Assembly (NCBI RefSeq): GCF_004339015.1
Contig: NZ_SMFQ01000005.1
Location: 310,001-374,000 of the forward strand
DNA length: 64,000 nt
Direction of reading: 5' to 3'
DNA from: Cocleimonas flava
Lineage (GTDB): Bacteria; Pseudomonadota; Gammaproteobacteria; Thiotrichales; Thiotrichaceae
Part shown: one piece after another, positions 54,855 to 63,382 of the stretch
How positions within the stretch are numbered: position 1 is the stretch's first letter
Layout of the letters: each line of letters opens with the position of its first letter
The notes under the pieces: generated by a model
Database searches by the model: none
Seen by the model: only the letters and a program-made list of their open reading frames with translations
What the model was told of the DNA's origin: nothing
Made by a program: the position numbers and the translations under genes

Positions 54855-55742
54855 ATGTCGAAGCAAAAAGTATCCTTTCTAGGTTTAGGAGCTATGGGTT
54901 ACCCAATGGCGGGATTTCTCGTTAAAAAGGGTTATGAGGTGACTGTTTTTAATCGTACTACAGCGAAAGCCGAAAAATGGGCTGATGAATACTCGTCTAA
55001 TGAAAACCCAGCAAAATTTGCTACCACACCAGAAGAAGCTGTTGCAGATGCCGATATCGTTTTCACTTGCCTGGGCAACGATAATGACGTCAGAGAAGTT
55101 TTCACCAAAATATTCGCTAGCGCTAAAACCGGAGCACTGTTAGTTGACCATACAACAACTTCCCCAAGCCTCGCTCAAGAATTATATGCTGAAGCCCAAA
55201 AACACAATATGGAATTCCTTGATGCACCCGTATCTGGCGGCCAGGCAGGTGCAGAACAAGGGATTCTTACAATTATGGTTGGTGGCGATCAAACAAGCTT
55301 TGATAACGCTTTAGATGCAATGAATAGTTATGCCAAAGCGACCACTCTGATCGGTTCTTCAGGTAAAGGGCAAGCCCTAAAAATGGTAAATCAGCTCTGC
55401 ATAACCGGTATTTTACAAGGATTAAGTGAAGCCTGGAGCATGGCTAAAGCGGTTGATATCGATGCTAAAATGATGGTTGATGTACTACAACATGGCGCAG
55501 CCGGTTCCTGGCAAATGGTGAATAGAACAGAGACAGCTATGAACAACGAATTCGATTTTGGTTTTGCTATTGACTGGATGCGTAAAGACTTAGCCATTTG
55601 CTTTGATGAAGCCGAAAAACTCGGCGTCGAATTACCCCTTGCAAAACAGGTGGATGAAAAATACGCAGAACTACAGGAACGAGGCTATTCTCGATCCGAC
55701 ACTTCTGTGCTTGTTAAGCAATTTGATAACGAAAAAAGATGA
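54855..55742 (+). CDS. Beta-hydroxyacid dehydrogenase (3-hydroxyisobutyrate / tartronate semialdehyde reductase family)
   Basis: A 295-residue NAD(P)-dependent oxidoreductase. The Rossmann motif is FLGLGAMGYPMAGFLVK (residues 9-25), the substrate motif DAPVSGGQAGAEQGILTIM (near 122), and the catalytic lysine is in GQALKMVNQLC (near 175). GAGGAG lies 7 bases before the ATG. Members act on 3-hydroxyisobutyrate, tartronate semialdehyde or succinate semialdehyde, and the substrate here is not readable. The next gene starts 9 bases after its stop. Confidence 0.92.
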   Translation: MSKQKVSFLGLGAMGYPMAGFLVKKGYEVTVFNRTTAKAEKWADEYSSNENPAKFATTPEEAVADADIVFTCLGNDNDVREVFTKIFASAKTGALLVDHTTTSPSLAQELYAEAQKHNMEFLDAPVSGGQAGAEQGILTIMVGGDQTSFDNALDAMNSYAKATTLIGSSGKGQALKMVNQLCITGILQGLSEAWSMAKAVDIDAKMMVDVLQHGAAGSWQMVNRTETAMNNEFDFGFAIDWMRKDLAICFDEAEKLGVELPLAKQVDEKYAELQERGYSRSDTSVLVKQFDNEKR

Positions 55743-55751
55743 CGAAAAGCG

Positions 55752-56111
55752 ATGAAAACTTATTCAGGTAACTGCCATTGCGGCAATGTGAGCTTTTCTT
55801 TTGAACATACAGAAGAGATCACAGCGGGTTTACGTTGCAACTGCTCCTTCTGCAAACGCAGGGGGGCAATAATGACAAATTTTGTCATTCCACCAGATGC
55901 ATTTCATATCGAGTTAAAAAACCCGGAGAATCTTGGACTATACGAGTTTGATGACAAAGTAGGTCATCATTTCTTCTGCAAAGAGTGCGGCATTTACCCA
56001 TTCCATCAAACAGTGAGAATGCCTGACCATTATCGTGCCAATCTGGGGTGTATTGATGAGATTGATACTGACAATATCGATGCCGCAGTATTTGATGGAA
56101 AAGACCTATAG
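55752..56111 (+). CDS. GFA (glutathione-dependent formaldehyde-activating)-domain protein
   Basis: A 119-residue zinc-binding beta-fold protein of the GFA/CENP-V family. Zinc cysteines are in GNCHCGNVSF (near residue 8), LRCNCSFCKRRG (near 28) and FFCKECGIYPFH (near 75). The name comes from a proposed formaldehyde-glutathione role in relatives, which is not secure for short members. It is co-transcribed with the dehydrogenase. The last 6 bases overlap the alkB gene tail to tail. Confidence 0.9.
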   Translation: MKTYSGNCHCGNVSFSFEHTEEITAGLRCNCSFCKRRGAIMTNFVIPPDAFHIELKNPENLGLYEFDDKVGHHFFCKECGIYPFHQTVRMPDHYRANLGCIDEIDTDNIDAAVFDGKDL

Positions 56112-56705
56112 CATCTGCCTGAAAGTGAGGTTAATTCTTGGCTCGTGAACTTTTGTCGTTTTGGGTAGAGAATGCAACCAGTGCTGCTGAGTCTCACCTT
56201 TCATCAGCAAAAGACTTCCTTCTTCAAGCTCAAGTGAAACAGTTTCTCTGCTTTGCTTGTGCTTGAAAGAAAACTTTCGTTTTGCACCTAAACTTAAAGA
56301 AGCAATTACCGAATTTTTACCCAATTCTTTTTCATTATCGCTATGCCAGGATAGTCCTTCAGCGCCAGTATGGTAGAGATTGAGCAGGCAGGAATTAAAA
56401 ACGGCATTACTGTGTTTTTCAACGATCTGCTTCAATTGTAATAACTCAGCAGTCCACACATGTGCTTGCTTGGTAGTATTTGAATAAGTATAGCTGTAAG
56501 GATTATCGCCATACCACGCGATTTTTCTATCAGTGATTATATGTTTACCATGAATAACCACTTCATCATTTTTCCAGGCGATATTTTGCAGTAAATCCAA
56601 GCGGATTTGTTTGGCGAAATCGTACTCTAAAATACCGCCATAATAATAAACATCCCCATCATAAGGCAGGATATTCAGATCAGCATCAAAACCAAATAAA
56701 TCCAT
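56106..56705 (-). CDS. alkB: AlkB-type DNA/RNA oxidative demethylase (ALKBH2/3-like)
   Basis: A 199-residue Fe(II)/2-oxoglutarate dioxygenase that removes 1-methyladenine and 3-methylcytosine. The metal triad is LSWHSDNEKELG (HxD, near residue 122) and the distal His in QQHWLHSLPKT (near 180). The 2-oxoglutarate arginines are in EPRINLTFR. The layout (FDADLNILPYDGDVYYYGG) is of the ALKBH2-like short branch, not the E. coli AlkB branch. It is 2 bases downstream of the Ada-like gene, so the two alkylation-repair genes form one operon. Confidence 0.9.
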   Translation of the reverse strand: MDLFGFDADLNILPYDGDVYYYGGILEYDFAKQIRLDLLQNIAWKNDEVVIHGKHIITDRKIAWYGDNPYSYTYSNTTKQAHVWTAELLQLKQIVEKHSNAVFNSCLLNLYHTGAEGLSWHSDNEKELGKNSVIASLSLGAKRKFSFKHKQSRETVSLELEEGSLLLMKGETQQHWLHSLPKTTKVHEPRINLTFRQML

Positions 56706-56707
56706 TC

Positions 56708-57604
56708 TTACGTCTTGTCGTTTTTGCTATTTGCAATCTGGGCAGCTTCCCATCCAAGCATGGCTGATTTTCTCTCCTGCCCCCACATGTAACCACCAGA
56801 TACCCCACTCGCTCTGATAACACGATGACAAGGAATCAAAAAAGCAACAGGATTACCCCCGATGGCAGTGCCCACTGCTCTGGATGCTTTAGGACGTTTA
56901 ATAATGTCGGCAATATTACCGTAGGTATTTAGTTGGCCTAAAGGAATTTTTAATAGCGCTTCCCATACATTTAACTGGAACTCGGACCCTTTAATATGCA
57001 GATTTATCATCCCGTCATTGAATGAGTCAGACCCGCTATTATAAGAATCGAACTTACCAAAATTGACAATGTGTGAATGGAGTTCTTTTTCGGCCTCTTT
57101 GAAAGTAGCTTGAGGAAATCGCTGGAGCAATTCCTCAAACGTCTTTCTTTTTTCCTCAGCAACAAACCCCATATAACAAATTCCTTTTTCTGTTGAAGCA
57201 ACCAACACCAACCCAAAAATACTTTGCACATATTGATAATAGATTGTGAGTGACTCGCCTCCCTTTTTGTATTCGCCGGGTGTCATACCTTCAATTTTTA
57301 TAAATAAATCATGCAATCGTCCTGTACCAGACAAGCCAGTTTTTTCTGACACTTCTAATAAAGTAGATTGGCTCTCTTTGAGAATCTGTTTGGCATAATT
57401 AATACTAGTGTACTGAAGAAATTGCTTAGGACTAATACCCGCCCAATCGGTAAATAAGCGCTGGAAGTGGAAAGGACTCAAGTGAACGTGTGCAGCGATT
57501 TCATCCAAACTAGGCTGTTGCTGAAAGTTTTCTTTGATAAATAAAATAGCAGCTTCGATGCGCTCGTAATCTCGACTATCTGTATTTTGTTGAATGTTAC
57601 TCAT
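56708..57604 (-). CDS. Ada-like AraC regulator / methylated-DNA-protein-cysteine methyltransferase fusion
   Basis: 298 residues. The N-terminal AraC-type helix-turn-helix (PSLDEIAAHVHLSPFHFQRL, near residue 34) is fused to an Ogt domain with the active cysteine in AFLIPCHRVIRASGVSGGY (near 262). The N-terminal zinc methyl-phosphotriester domain of E. coli Ada is missing. The protein therefore cannot use the classical Cys38 switch and may sense O6-methylguanine repair instead. It leads the operon with alkB. A repeat copy lies 100 bases upstream of its start. Confidence 0.9.
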   Translation of the reverse strand: MSNIQQNTDSRDYERIEAAILFIKENFQQQPSLDEIAAHVHLSPFHFQRLFTDWAGISPKQFLQYTSINYAKQILKESQSTLLEVSEKTGLSGTGRLHDLFIKIEGMTPGEYKKGGESLTIYYQYVQSIFGLVLVASTEKGICYMGFVAEEKRKTFEELLQRFPQATFKEAEKELHSHIVNFGKFDSYNSGSDSFNDGMINLHIKGSEFQLNVWEALLKIPLGQLNTYGNIADIIKRPKASRAVGTAIGGNPVAFLIPCHRVIRASGVSGGYMWGQERKSAMLGWEAAQIANSKNDKT

Positions 57605-57703
57605 GATGACTACAATCCTGTCTGATTAAGGACATCATAGGTTTTATAGCAAAGAAACAAAACCCGAAACTTGCTAATCCATCAGTGAATTTTAGAATGA
57701 ATA

Positions 57704-57730
57704 CACCCCCCTACTTTGAGCGGTTTTTTT
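57704..57730 (+). repeat. C-rich dispersed repeat, copy 14
   Basis: CACCCCCCTACTTTGAGCGG with a T-tract, in the 291-base region between the divergent Ada-like and kpsE genes, so not at a gene end. Confidence 0.75.
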
Positions 57731-57895
57731 AGATAGTTTTCCAGTTCTTGATTATTCCTATATACTCCACGATCTTATACACCTAGATTGTTAAAACATA
57801 TATTCTGAAAAATATGACCACTAACTTCATACTAGAATAACAGTCAAATCAGTATTCTACCTCACAGATCATTTGCTTCTATCGCCTAATCCTTT

Positions 57896-58999
57896 ATGAA
57901 AATTTTTAAATCACTTCTGTTCTGGTTATTTTTTGTTACCCCGATGACTTTGGGAACACTTTACTACCTCAAAATAGCAAGCCCTCAGTATGAAGCGAAT
58001 GCGCACTTCACCATTGAAAAACAAGGCCAGGGTCAATCAGATCCTTTAGGTGCTCTAACAGGACTTCCTGGAAGCGTATCATCGACAAGAGATGCTTTGA
58101 TCGTCAAAGACTTTATAGAATCCAGAGAAGTCATCGAACGTACCAAGCAATATTTTGACATTAATAAGCTCTATGCACGTGAAGATAAAGACTTCCTGTC
58201 CCGATTAGAACAAGACTCCAGCATAGAGGATATTGTTGAATACTGGCAAAAAAAGGTAAATGTAGAATTTGATACCACTTCTGGAATAGTGGATTTAAAG
58301 GTCACTGCATTTGAGCCTGAGTCTGCAGTAAAAGTGATCAAGGCTATTTTAACGGCCAGTGAGGATCTGGTTAATACCTTATCTGAAAAATCCCGTCAGG
58401 ATAGTTTAAAATTCGCACGACAAGAATTAAAGAAAGCTGAAACAAAACTAAAAAACGCGCGTACAGATGTCAGAACATTTCGTGAGAAAGAACAAGCACT
58501 TAGCCCAGAACAATCTGCGGAATCGAAACTCAAATTGGTAGAAGAATTAGAAGCCGAGCGTGCTCGTGCAGAAGCGGATTTACGCAGCCTCAGACTCGAA
58601 TTTCCTGACACATCCAGAAAGATCATCGAAGCCAAAAACAAAGTTTTCTCCCTGAAAAAACAGGTAAATATTGAACGCATCAGAAGTACAAGAATCACTG
58701 ATAGCAACGATGCAAAGACCATGAGCTCGATAATTTCAAAGCATGAAGAATTATTAACAGAACAAGGCTTCGCAGAAAAATCTTATGAGGCCGCTCTGTT
58801 AAATCTTGAACAATCTCGCATTGATGCTACACAACAACATCGTTATTTAATTGTTATTGTACAACCTAAACTACCTGAGGAGCCCTCGAAACCAAAAGCA
58901 CCGGATGATTTTATTATCCTCTTTTTGGCCTGCCTTTTGTTCTGGGGATTATCAGGATTAATCATATCCTCCATTAGAGATCATGCTGGGTGGATGTAA
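57896..58999 (+). CDS. kpsE: KpsE-like capsule polysaccharide export inner-membrane protein
   Basis: A 367-residue protein with an N-terminal span (LLFWLFFVTPMTLGTLYYLK), the Wzz-like periplasmic domain (SPQYEANAHFTIEKQGQGQ), a long coiled coil (about 160-300), a proline-rich PKLPEEPSKPKAPDD segment and a C-terminal span (FIILFLACLLFWGLSGLII). This is the KpsE/RkpR/BexC layout of ATP-driven group 2 capsule exporters. It is followed by kpsM and kpsT in that order. Confidence 0.9.
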   Translation: MKIFKSLLFWLFFVTPMTLGTLYYLKIASPQYEANAHFTIEKQGQGQSDPLGALTGLPGSVSSTRDALIVKDFIESREVIERTKQYFDINKLYAREDKDFLSRLEQDSSIEDIVEYWQKKVNVEFDTTSGIVDLKVTAFEPESAVKVIKAILTASEDLVNTLSEKSRQDSLKFARQELKKAETKLKNARTDVRTFREKEQALSPEQSAESKLKLVEELEAERARAEADLRSLRLEFPDTSRKIIEAKNKVFSLKKQVNIERIRSTRITDSNDAKTMSSIISKHEELLTEQGFAEKSYEAALLNLEQSRIDATQQHRYLIVIVQPKLPEEPSKPKAPDDFIILFLACLLFWGLSGLIISSIRDHAGWM

Positions 59000-59039
59000 T
59001 GAAAGACAAGATTACACACATTTTAATCTAAACATTGCT

Positions 59040-59819
59040 ATGGAATTTTTAAACGCATTAAACGTACAAGGTAGAGTAATTTCTGCACTCACTTTGCGTG
59101 AAACACGAGCTAGATACGGCAATAGCAAACTTGGTTTCTTTTGGGCGTTATTTGAGCCTTTTGCACATGTTGTCGTATTTATCGGTATTTTCTCAGCCCT
59201 TGATAGAGCAACTCCGTTAGGAGATAGCATGGGATTATTTATTCTTACCGGCATTATTCCCTGGTTACTCTATAGCAATATAGTTAGCAATGTCATGTCA
59301 GGTTTAAGCACAAACAAAGCATTGCTTGGATATCCGCAAGTGATGCCTATAGACATCACCATTTCTCGAGTAGCTCTAGAATTTTCGACATTATTTTTAG
59401 TAATGCTATTCTTTTTAGCTATCGCACACTATATGGGCATAAGAATAAGGATAGACAGTTTTCTAGAGATGATGAAACCAACAGGATTAATCATTCTCTT
59501 TGGTACTGGTATTGGTTTGATTAATGCAGCTATTATCCCTCACTACCCCTCTTACTCAAGTATATTCAATGCCTTTTCCCGACCTTTATACTTTATTTCA
59601 GGAATATTTTTTACAGCTAATTTTCTTTCACCAGAAGTATTCGATTTTGTAGATTTCAACCCACTGATTCATTTAATAGAGTGGTTCAGGTCAGGCTTCT
59701 ACCCTAGCTTTGAAAGTGATTTGTATGATCCAGAATATGCAGTTTTTATCTGTGTAGGAATATTCACCCTTGGCTTACTCGTCGAAAGATTAAGTAGTAA
59801 AAAGGCTCGACAAGTATGA
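59040..59819 (+). CDS. kpsM: Capsule polysaccharide ABC exporter permease KpsM
   Basis: 259 residues from the ATG at 59040 (the longer frame from 58983 overlaps kpsE and lacks family similarity). It has six spans and the ABC2-type polysaccharide-exporter pattern: TLRETRARYGNSKLGFFWA (near residue 18), GIIPWLLYSNIV, and FFTANFLSPEVFDFVDFNPL (near 200). It overlaps kpsT by 4 bases and pairs with it. Confidence 0.92.
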   Translation: MEFLNALNVQGRVISALTLRETRARYGNSKLGFFWALFEPFAHVVVFIGIFSALDRATPLGDSMGLFILTGIIPWLLYSNIVSNVMSGLSTNKALLGYPQVMPIDITISRVALEFSTLFLVMLFFLAIAHYMGIRIRIDSFLEMMKPTGLIILFGTGIGLINAAIIPHYPSYSSIFNAFSRPLYFISGIFFTANFLSPEVFDFVDFNPLIHLIEWFRSGFYPSFESDLYDPEYAVFICVGIFTLGLLVERLSSKKARQV

Positions 59820-60478
59820 TTGAGTTTCGAAATGTAAATAAAGCTTACGATATGGCTAATGGCCAGAATATCGTTCTTAAAAATGTTAACTTCAAGTTTC
59901 CTGAAAGAAAAAACATTGGTGTATTAGGGGTTAATGGGGCTGGTAAATCCACTCTCCTAAGATTAATTGCAGGAAGTGAATACCCAGATAGCGGTAGAAT
60001 AATTCGAAAAGGAAGATATTCATGGCCTTTGGGGTTTACAGGCTCATTTCACCCCTCTCTTACTGGTATTGAAAACCTGCGCTTCGCATGCAGAATCTAT
60101 AACGCAGATATAAAGTACGTCACTGAGTATGTGAAGGATTTTTCTGAGATTGGCGATTATATCCATGAACCGATTAAAACGTATTCATCGGGCATGCGTT
60201 CTCGCCTGGCATTTGCTTTGAGTATGGCAATAGACTTTGAAGTGTATTTGGTTGATGAAATCATGGGGGTTGGAGATCAGGGCTTCCAGCAAAAATGTAA
60301 AGAAGCTTTTGCCGCTAAAAGAGAAAACTCAAGCATCATTATGGTTTCGCATAGCATGGCAACCATCAAAGAATACAGCGATGTCGCACTTCTACTGACT
60401 GGCGATAATTTAGAAATTCATGACGATGTAGATCACGCTATTGAACTCTATAATGTTTTAACAACCGCTTCTACCTAA
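59816..60478 (+). CDS. kpsT: Capsule polysaccharide ABC exporter ATPase KpsT
   Basis: A 220-residue ABC ATPase with Walker A GVNGAGKSTLLRLIAG (near residue 40), signature KTYSSGMRSRLAFALSM (near 120), Walker B YLVDEIMGVGD (near 143) and IMVSHSMATIKEYSD. It has the short length and WPLGFTGSFHPSLTGIEN segment typical of the KpsT branch. It starts inside the kpsM stop and its own stop overlaps the convergent CPBP gene by 4 bases. Confidence 0.95.
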   Translation: MIEFRNVNKAYDMANGQNIVLKNVNFKFPERKNIGVLGVNGAGKSTLLRLIAGSEYPDSGRIIRKGRYSWPLGFTGSFHPSLTGIENLRFACRIYNADIKYVTEYVKDFSEIGDYIHEPIKTYSSGMRSRLAFALSMAIDFEVYLVDEIMGVGDQGFQQKCKEAFAAKRENSSIIMVSHSMATIKEYSDVALLLTGDNLEIHDDVDHAIELYNVLTTAST

Positions 60479-61332
60479 GGAAGCAACTGCTGAGGCAGTC
60501 CTTTAGTCTGCAACAACGCAGCTATATCCATACTCAGAGCAATCGACACATGTACTGCGACACCTCCCCAGATGGATCGTGTATGCAGCGCTAAAACACC
60601 CAAAAACAATCCAAAGAATATTGCACCACTCGCTTCCAACCAAGGTTTTGAGAGATGTATCATCATATAAGGCACAATCATCACGAAAATAGCGTTCACG
60701 CCAAACGTTGGGCGGCAGGCTTGTATGATAAAACCACGAAAGAAAAATTCTACACAGACAAACTGAAGTAAATACAAGATTTCCCATGCGACCAAATCAA
60801 ACCAGCTTCTATGAGCAAGCTTATAAAAAGGGTAATGATTAGTAAAATCATCCCGAAAGCTTACGATTACAACAAAGGAAAGGATCGGGGCTGCAAGCAA
60901 TACATACCATTTAATATCCCGTCTTAATCGTCCCACTCCAAGCCCATAATTCGTCAAGGGCTCTTTTAATAAATATTTAATCGTCACAACAGGTATCAAT
61001 ACAAAAGCAACTAAATGCCATATAGCCCACCACGCTTGTGTCACCAACGGAAAGAATGTTTGTCGACGCAACTCCAGCACTTTTGCTGCTGGATTATCTG
61101 AAAACTGATCAAACCATAAATTCAATGTCGCATAGAAAGCCGTATTAAATTTAAGGTAATGTAATAACAAAACACAAAACGCAACGACCACTAGAACGAT
61201 TGCAGGTCTTTTATCCCAGGCGACAGAATTAACAGGGGCAATCTTTTCAGTTGATCCTTTACCCCCCTCTTTTGAAAAGGATTGCTTATGAATAGACAGT
61301 AAAAGATTTAGGAAATTTTCAATTAACTTCAT
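60475..61332 (-). CDS. CPBP-family intramembrane metalloprotease-like protein
   Basis: A 285-residue polytopic protein with about eight spans. The CAAX-protease/bacteriocin-processing motifs are VCVEFFFRGFI (near residue 190; EFFFR where the usual motif is EExxxR), MMIHLSKPW (near 222) and AVHVSIALSMDI (near 262). The family cleaves within membranes or supports self-immunity; the target is unknown. The first glutamate of the usual EE pair is valine here, which may affect activity. It is convergent with kpsT. Confidence 0.8.
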   Translation of the reverse strand: MKLIENFLNLLLSIHKQSFSKEGGKGSTEKIAPVNSVAWDKRPAIVLVVVAFCVLLLHYLKFNTAFYATLNLWFDQFSDNPAAKVLELRRQTFFPLVTQAWWAIWHLVAFVLIPVVTIKYLLKEPLTNYGLGVGRLRRDIKWYVLLAAPILSFVVIVSFRDDFTNHYPFYKLAHRSWFDLVAWEILYLLQFVCVEFFFRGFIIQACRPTFGVNAIFVMIVPYMMIHLSKPWLEASGAIFFGLFLGVLALHTRSIWGGVAVHVSIALSMDIAALLQTKGLPQQLLP

Positions 61333-61451
61333 TTTGTCATTGTATCCGAAAATACCCGTATAAAATTAATCATAAGTATCAATTTTGTTATCTATTAGTA
61401 TTTAATGATATACTACAATACAAATTATATTTAACTTTCAAAGGGCACATT

Positions 61452-61793
61452 ATGGAAATCGAAGTAGAAGGCAAAACAATACAACTTAGCGAAGCAGGCT
61501 GGTTAGAAGACCTTAGCGAGTGGTCCGAAGCCATTGCAGAAAAGATTGCAACAGAAGTGGAAGGTATCGACGAGCTTACTCCCGAACACTGGGACATCAT
61601 TAACCTCACTCGTAAAGCATTTTACGATAACGGTCAGGTTGCTGAACCACGTAAATTTATGAAAATGATGAAAGAAGAGTTTGGTAAAGATCGCTCATCA
61701 AATAAGTATATCTTTAGCTTCTTCCCTAAAGGTGGATTGATTAAATCAGCCAATAAAGTAGCTGGGCTACCAAGACCTAAAGGTTGCAGTTGA
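61452..61793 (+). CDS. tusE: Sulfur relay protein TusE (DsrC family)
   Basis: A 113-residue protein that passes persulfide sulfur from TusBCD to MnmA for tRNA 2-thiouridine. The N-terminal IEVEGKTIQLSEAGWLEDLS and middle TPEHWDIINLTRKAFYDNG segments are typical, and the essential C-terminal cysteine is in GLPRPKGCS, one residue before the end. It is a single gene, followed by a strong hairpin. TusBCD are not in the window. Confidence 0.95.
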   Translation: MEIEVEGKTIQLSEAGWLEDLSEWSEAIAEKIATEVEGIDELTPEHWDIINLTRKAFYDNGQVAEPRKFMKMMKEEFGKDRSSNKYIFSFFPKGGLIKSANKVAGLPRPKGCS

Positions 61794-61837
61794 TTTTAAC
61801 TGTTATATTTAACCCTTAGAGTTAAAAAAAGATTCAA

Positions 61838-61870
61838 ATAGCCAGTCGTTGAAAAACCACTGGCTTTTTT
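61838..61870 (+). terminator. Rho-independent terminator after tusE
   Basis: A stem of AGCCAGT / ACTGGCT with a 13-base loop, followed by TTTTT, about 45 bases past the tusE stop. Confidence 0.8.
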
Positions 61871-61916
61871 AGTGGTGTTAATTTGCTATGATACTTTTAT
61901 TTTATAGAAGTTAAGC

Positions 61917-62267
61917 ATGTCAGCAGAAATAGAATCTCTAAAACTTAAATTACGCGAGTTTGCCGAAGAGCGTGACTGGGATCAATTCCACTCACCGAAG
62001 AATTTTTCTATGGCAATGATTGTAGAATGCGCCGAATTAGTTGAACATTTTCAATGGCTGACGGACGAACAAAGCAAAAATCTTTCTACCGAAACCCTGG
62101 ATGAAGTAAGTCTGGAAATGGCTGATATTTTTATTTATCTGATTCGACTGGCAGATAAATTAGATGTGGATCTTGTAAAAACAGCAAAACGAAAAATGAT
62201 TCTAAATGCTGAAAAGTACCCTATTGAAAAGTCTAAAGGCTTAGCAACTAAATATAACAAATTATAA
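61917..62267 (+). CDS. MazG-like nucleotide pyrophosphohydrolase
   Basis: A 116-residue all-alpha NTP pyrophosphatase of the RS21-C6/MazG-like type. The metal-binding EExxE-type motifs are ECAELVEHFQWL (near residue 37) and EVSLEMADIFIYLIRLAD (near 62), and the N-terminal ERDWDQFHSPKNFSMAM is typical of dCTPase-type members. It probably cleans up non-canonical dNTPs. It is monocistronic between the tusE terminator and a convergent kinase gene. Confidence 0.9.
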   Translation: MSAEIESLKLKLREFAEERDWDQFHSPKNFSMAMIVECAELVEHFQWLTDEQSKNLSTETLDEVSLEMADIFIYLIRLADKLDVDLVKTAKRKMILNAEKYPIEKSKGLATKYNKL

Positions 62268-62299
62268 AAATATTTCCTTCACTACATAGCCACAAAGTT

Positions 62300-63313
62300 T
62301 CAGGATACCTTATTATTCACCACCTTAGTCAACCCTTCTACAATAACTGCAGAGTTACGCAAGCGCCATTTACCTAGCAACTTAACCAAATTGGAATAGT
62401 TTGATCCTGATTTATGAAAATCGTAGACGGAAATCCATCGATGTAGCATCTGATAAAGAAACACAAAAAGAAAAAAGTCCCTTGCTTTTTGCTCTTTAGG
62501 ATACTTATACGCATCAAGAACGAGGTTAAATATTTCCCATAAATCTGGCGACTTACGCATATCCGCTTTGGTAAGCATGTTGAAGTAGTTTATGCATATA
62601 TAATTTAACATTTGAGCCATATCATCTGCAATTGGGGCCGAATTCGCTCCCCCAATATCAATACCAACCACATGGTTTTCATTAATTATTATATTACTGA
62701 GATTCAAATCCCCATGTAAATCCGCATGTAAAACTTTATAGTCATAAAAGCAATTCGCATAGCGGTTTAAAGCTTTAAACCCAGCTATGAATATCGGATT
62801 CTTTTTGCATAACTCTTCCGTGTGTAGTTTTTCACAGTGTGATTCGATATTAGTTGAGTAACGCAAGTTATCAACAATGCTGAGCTTTAGATTAGCATTC
62901 TCGTGATAATATCGAAGCCATTGGAAGCCGACTTTAATGTTATTTTGTATTGGGCCCTTTCTTAAACAATTTTCCCAGAGAATTTCTCTTAAATTCTTAC
63001 CTGAAATCCATTCCATCAGAAAACAGTTATCATCCTGAAAAAAACCATAAGGTTCAGGTACACGATATTTTCCGTTGTCTATGTTAATAGCCAAAGAGAA
63101 ACGCTCAATAGCAGCGAAATGGTGCCTGCTTCTTGGGCTTTGATCGTTACGATATACTTTTAAAGCGACGTCTTTTGGAAAATCTTTACTGGAAAATCTA
63201 TAGACAATTGCTTCAGTAGAATTAATTTCAGGGTGATTTATTTCCCAATCCTGTGCCTTGGTTTTTTCTCTAAGATAACTAATTATTTTATTTTTTAATG
63301 TTTCAGTTATCAT
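62300..63313 (-). CDS. Aminoglycoside-phosphotransferase (APH)-fold kinase-like protein
   Basis: 337 residues. The catalytic loop is LHADLHGDLNLSNIII (near residue 195) and the metal-binding aspartate follows in VVGIDIGGANSAPIADD, the order expected for APH/choline-kinase-like enzymes. An N-lobe lysine is in DVALKVYRND. Substrate unknown: sugar, antibiotic or lipid-linked acceptor are all possible. It lies 70 bases upstream of gmk on the same strand and has its own ATG. A lipopolysaccharide-kinase-like role is only a guess. Confidence 0.75.
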   Translation of the reverse strand: MITETLKNKIISYLREKTKAQDWEINHPEINSTEAIVYRFSSKDFPKDVALKVYRNDQSPRSRHHFAAIERFSLAINIDNGKYRVPEPYGFFQDDNCFLMEWISGKNLREILWENCLRKGPIQNNIKVGFQWLRYYHENANLKLSIVDNLRYSTNIESHCEKLHTEELCKKNPIFIAGFKALNRYANCFYDYKVLHADLHGDLNLSNIIINENHVVGIDIGGANSAPIADDMAQMLNYICINYFNMLTKADMRKSPDLWEIFNLVLDAYKYPKEQKARDFFLFVFLYQMLHRWISVYDFHKSGSNYSNLVKLLGKWRLRNSAVIVEGLTKVVNNKVS

Positions 63314-63382
63314 ATTTTAGTTACAGACAAATAATAACTCAGGATATCTTAATTAGGCTTCAACAAATAGAATTGATAAACT

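Noticed and set aside
55858-55868. AGGGGGGCA in the GFA-domain gene
   Set aside because: Only the G-run matches. The flanks are ordinary Arg-Gly-Ala codons.
61260-61282. ACCCCCCTCTTTTG in the CPBP gene, similar to the repeat core
   Set aside because: The TACTTT core is broken and no GGC or T-tract follows. Probably chance within Glu-Gly-Gly-Lys codons.
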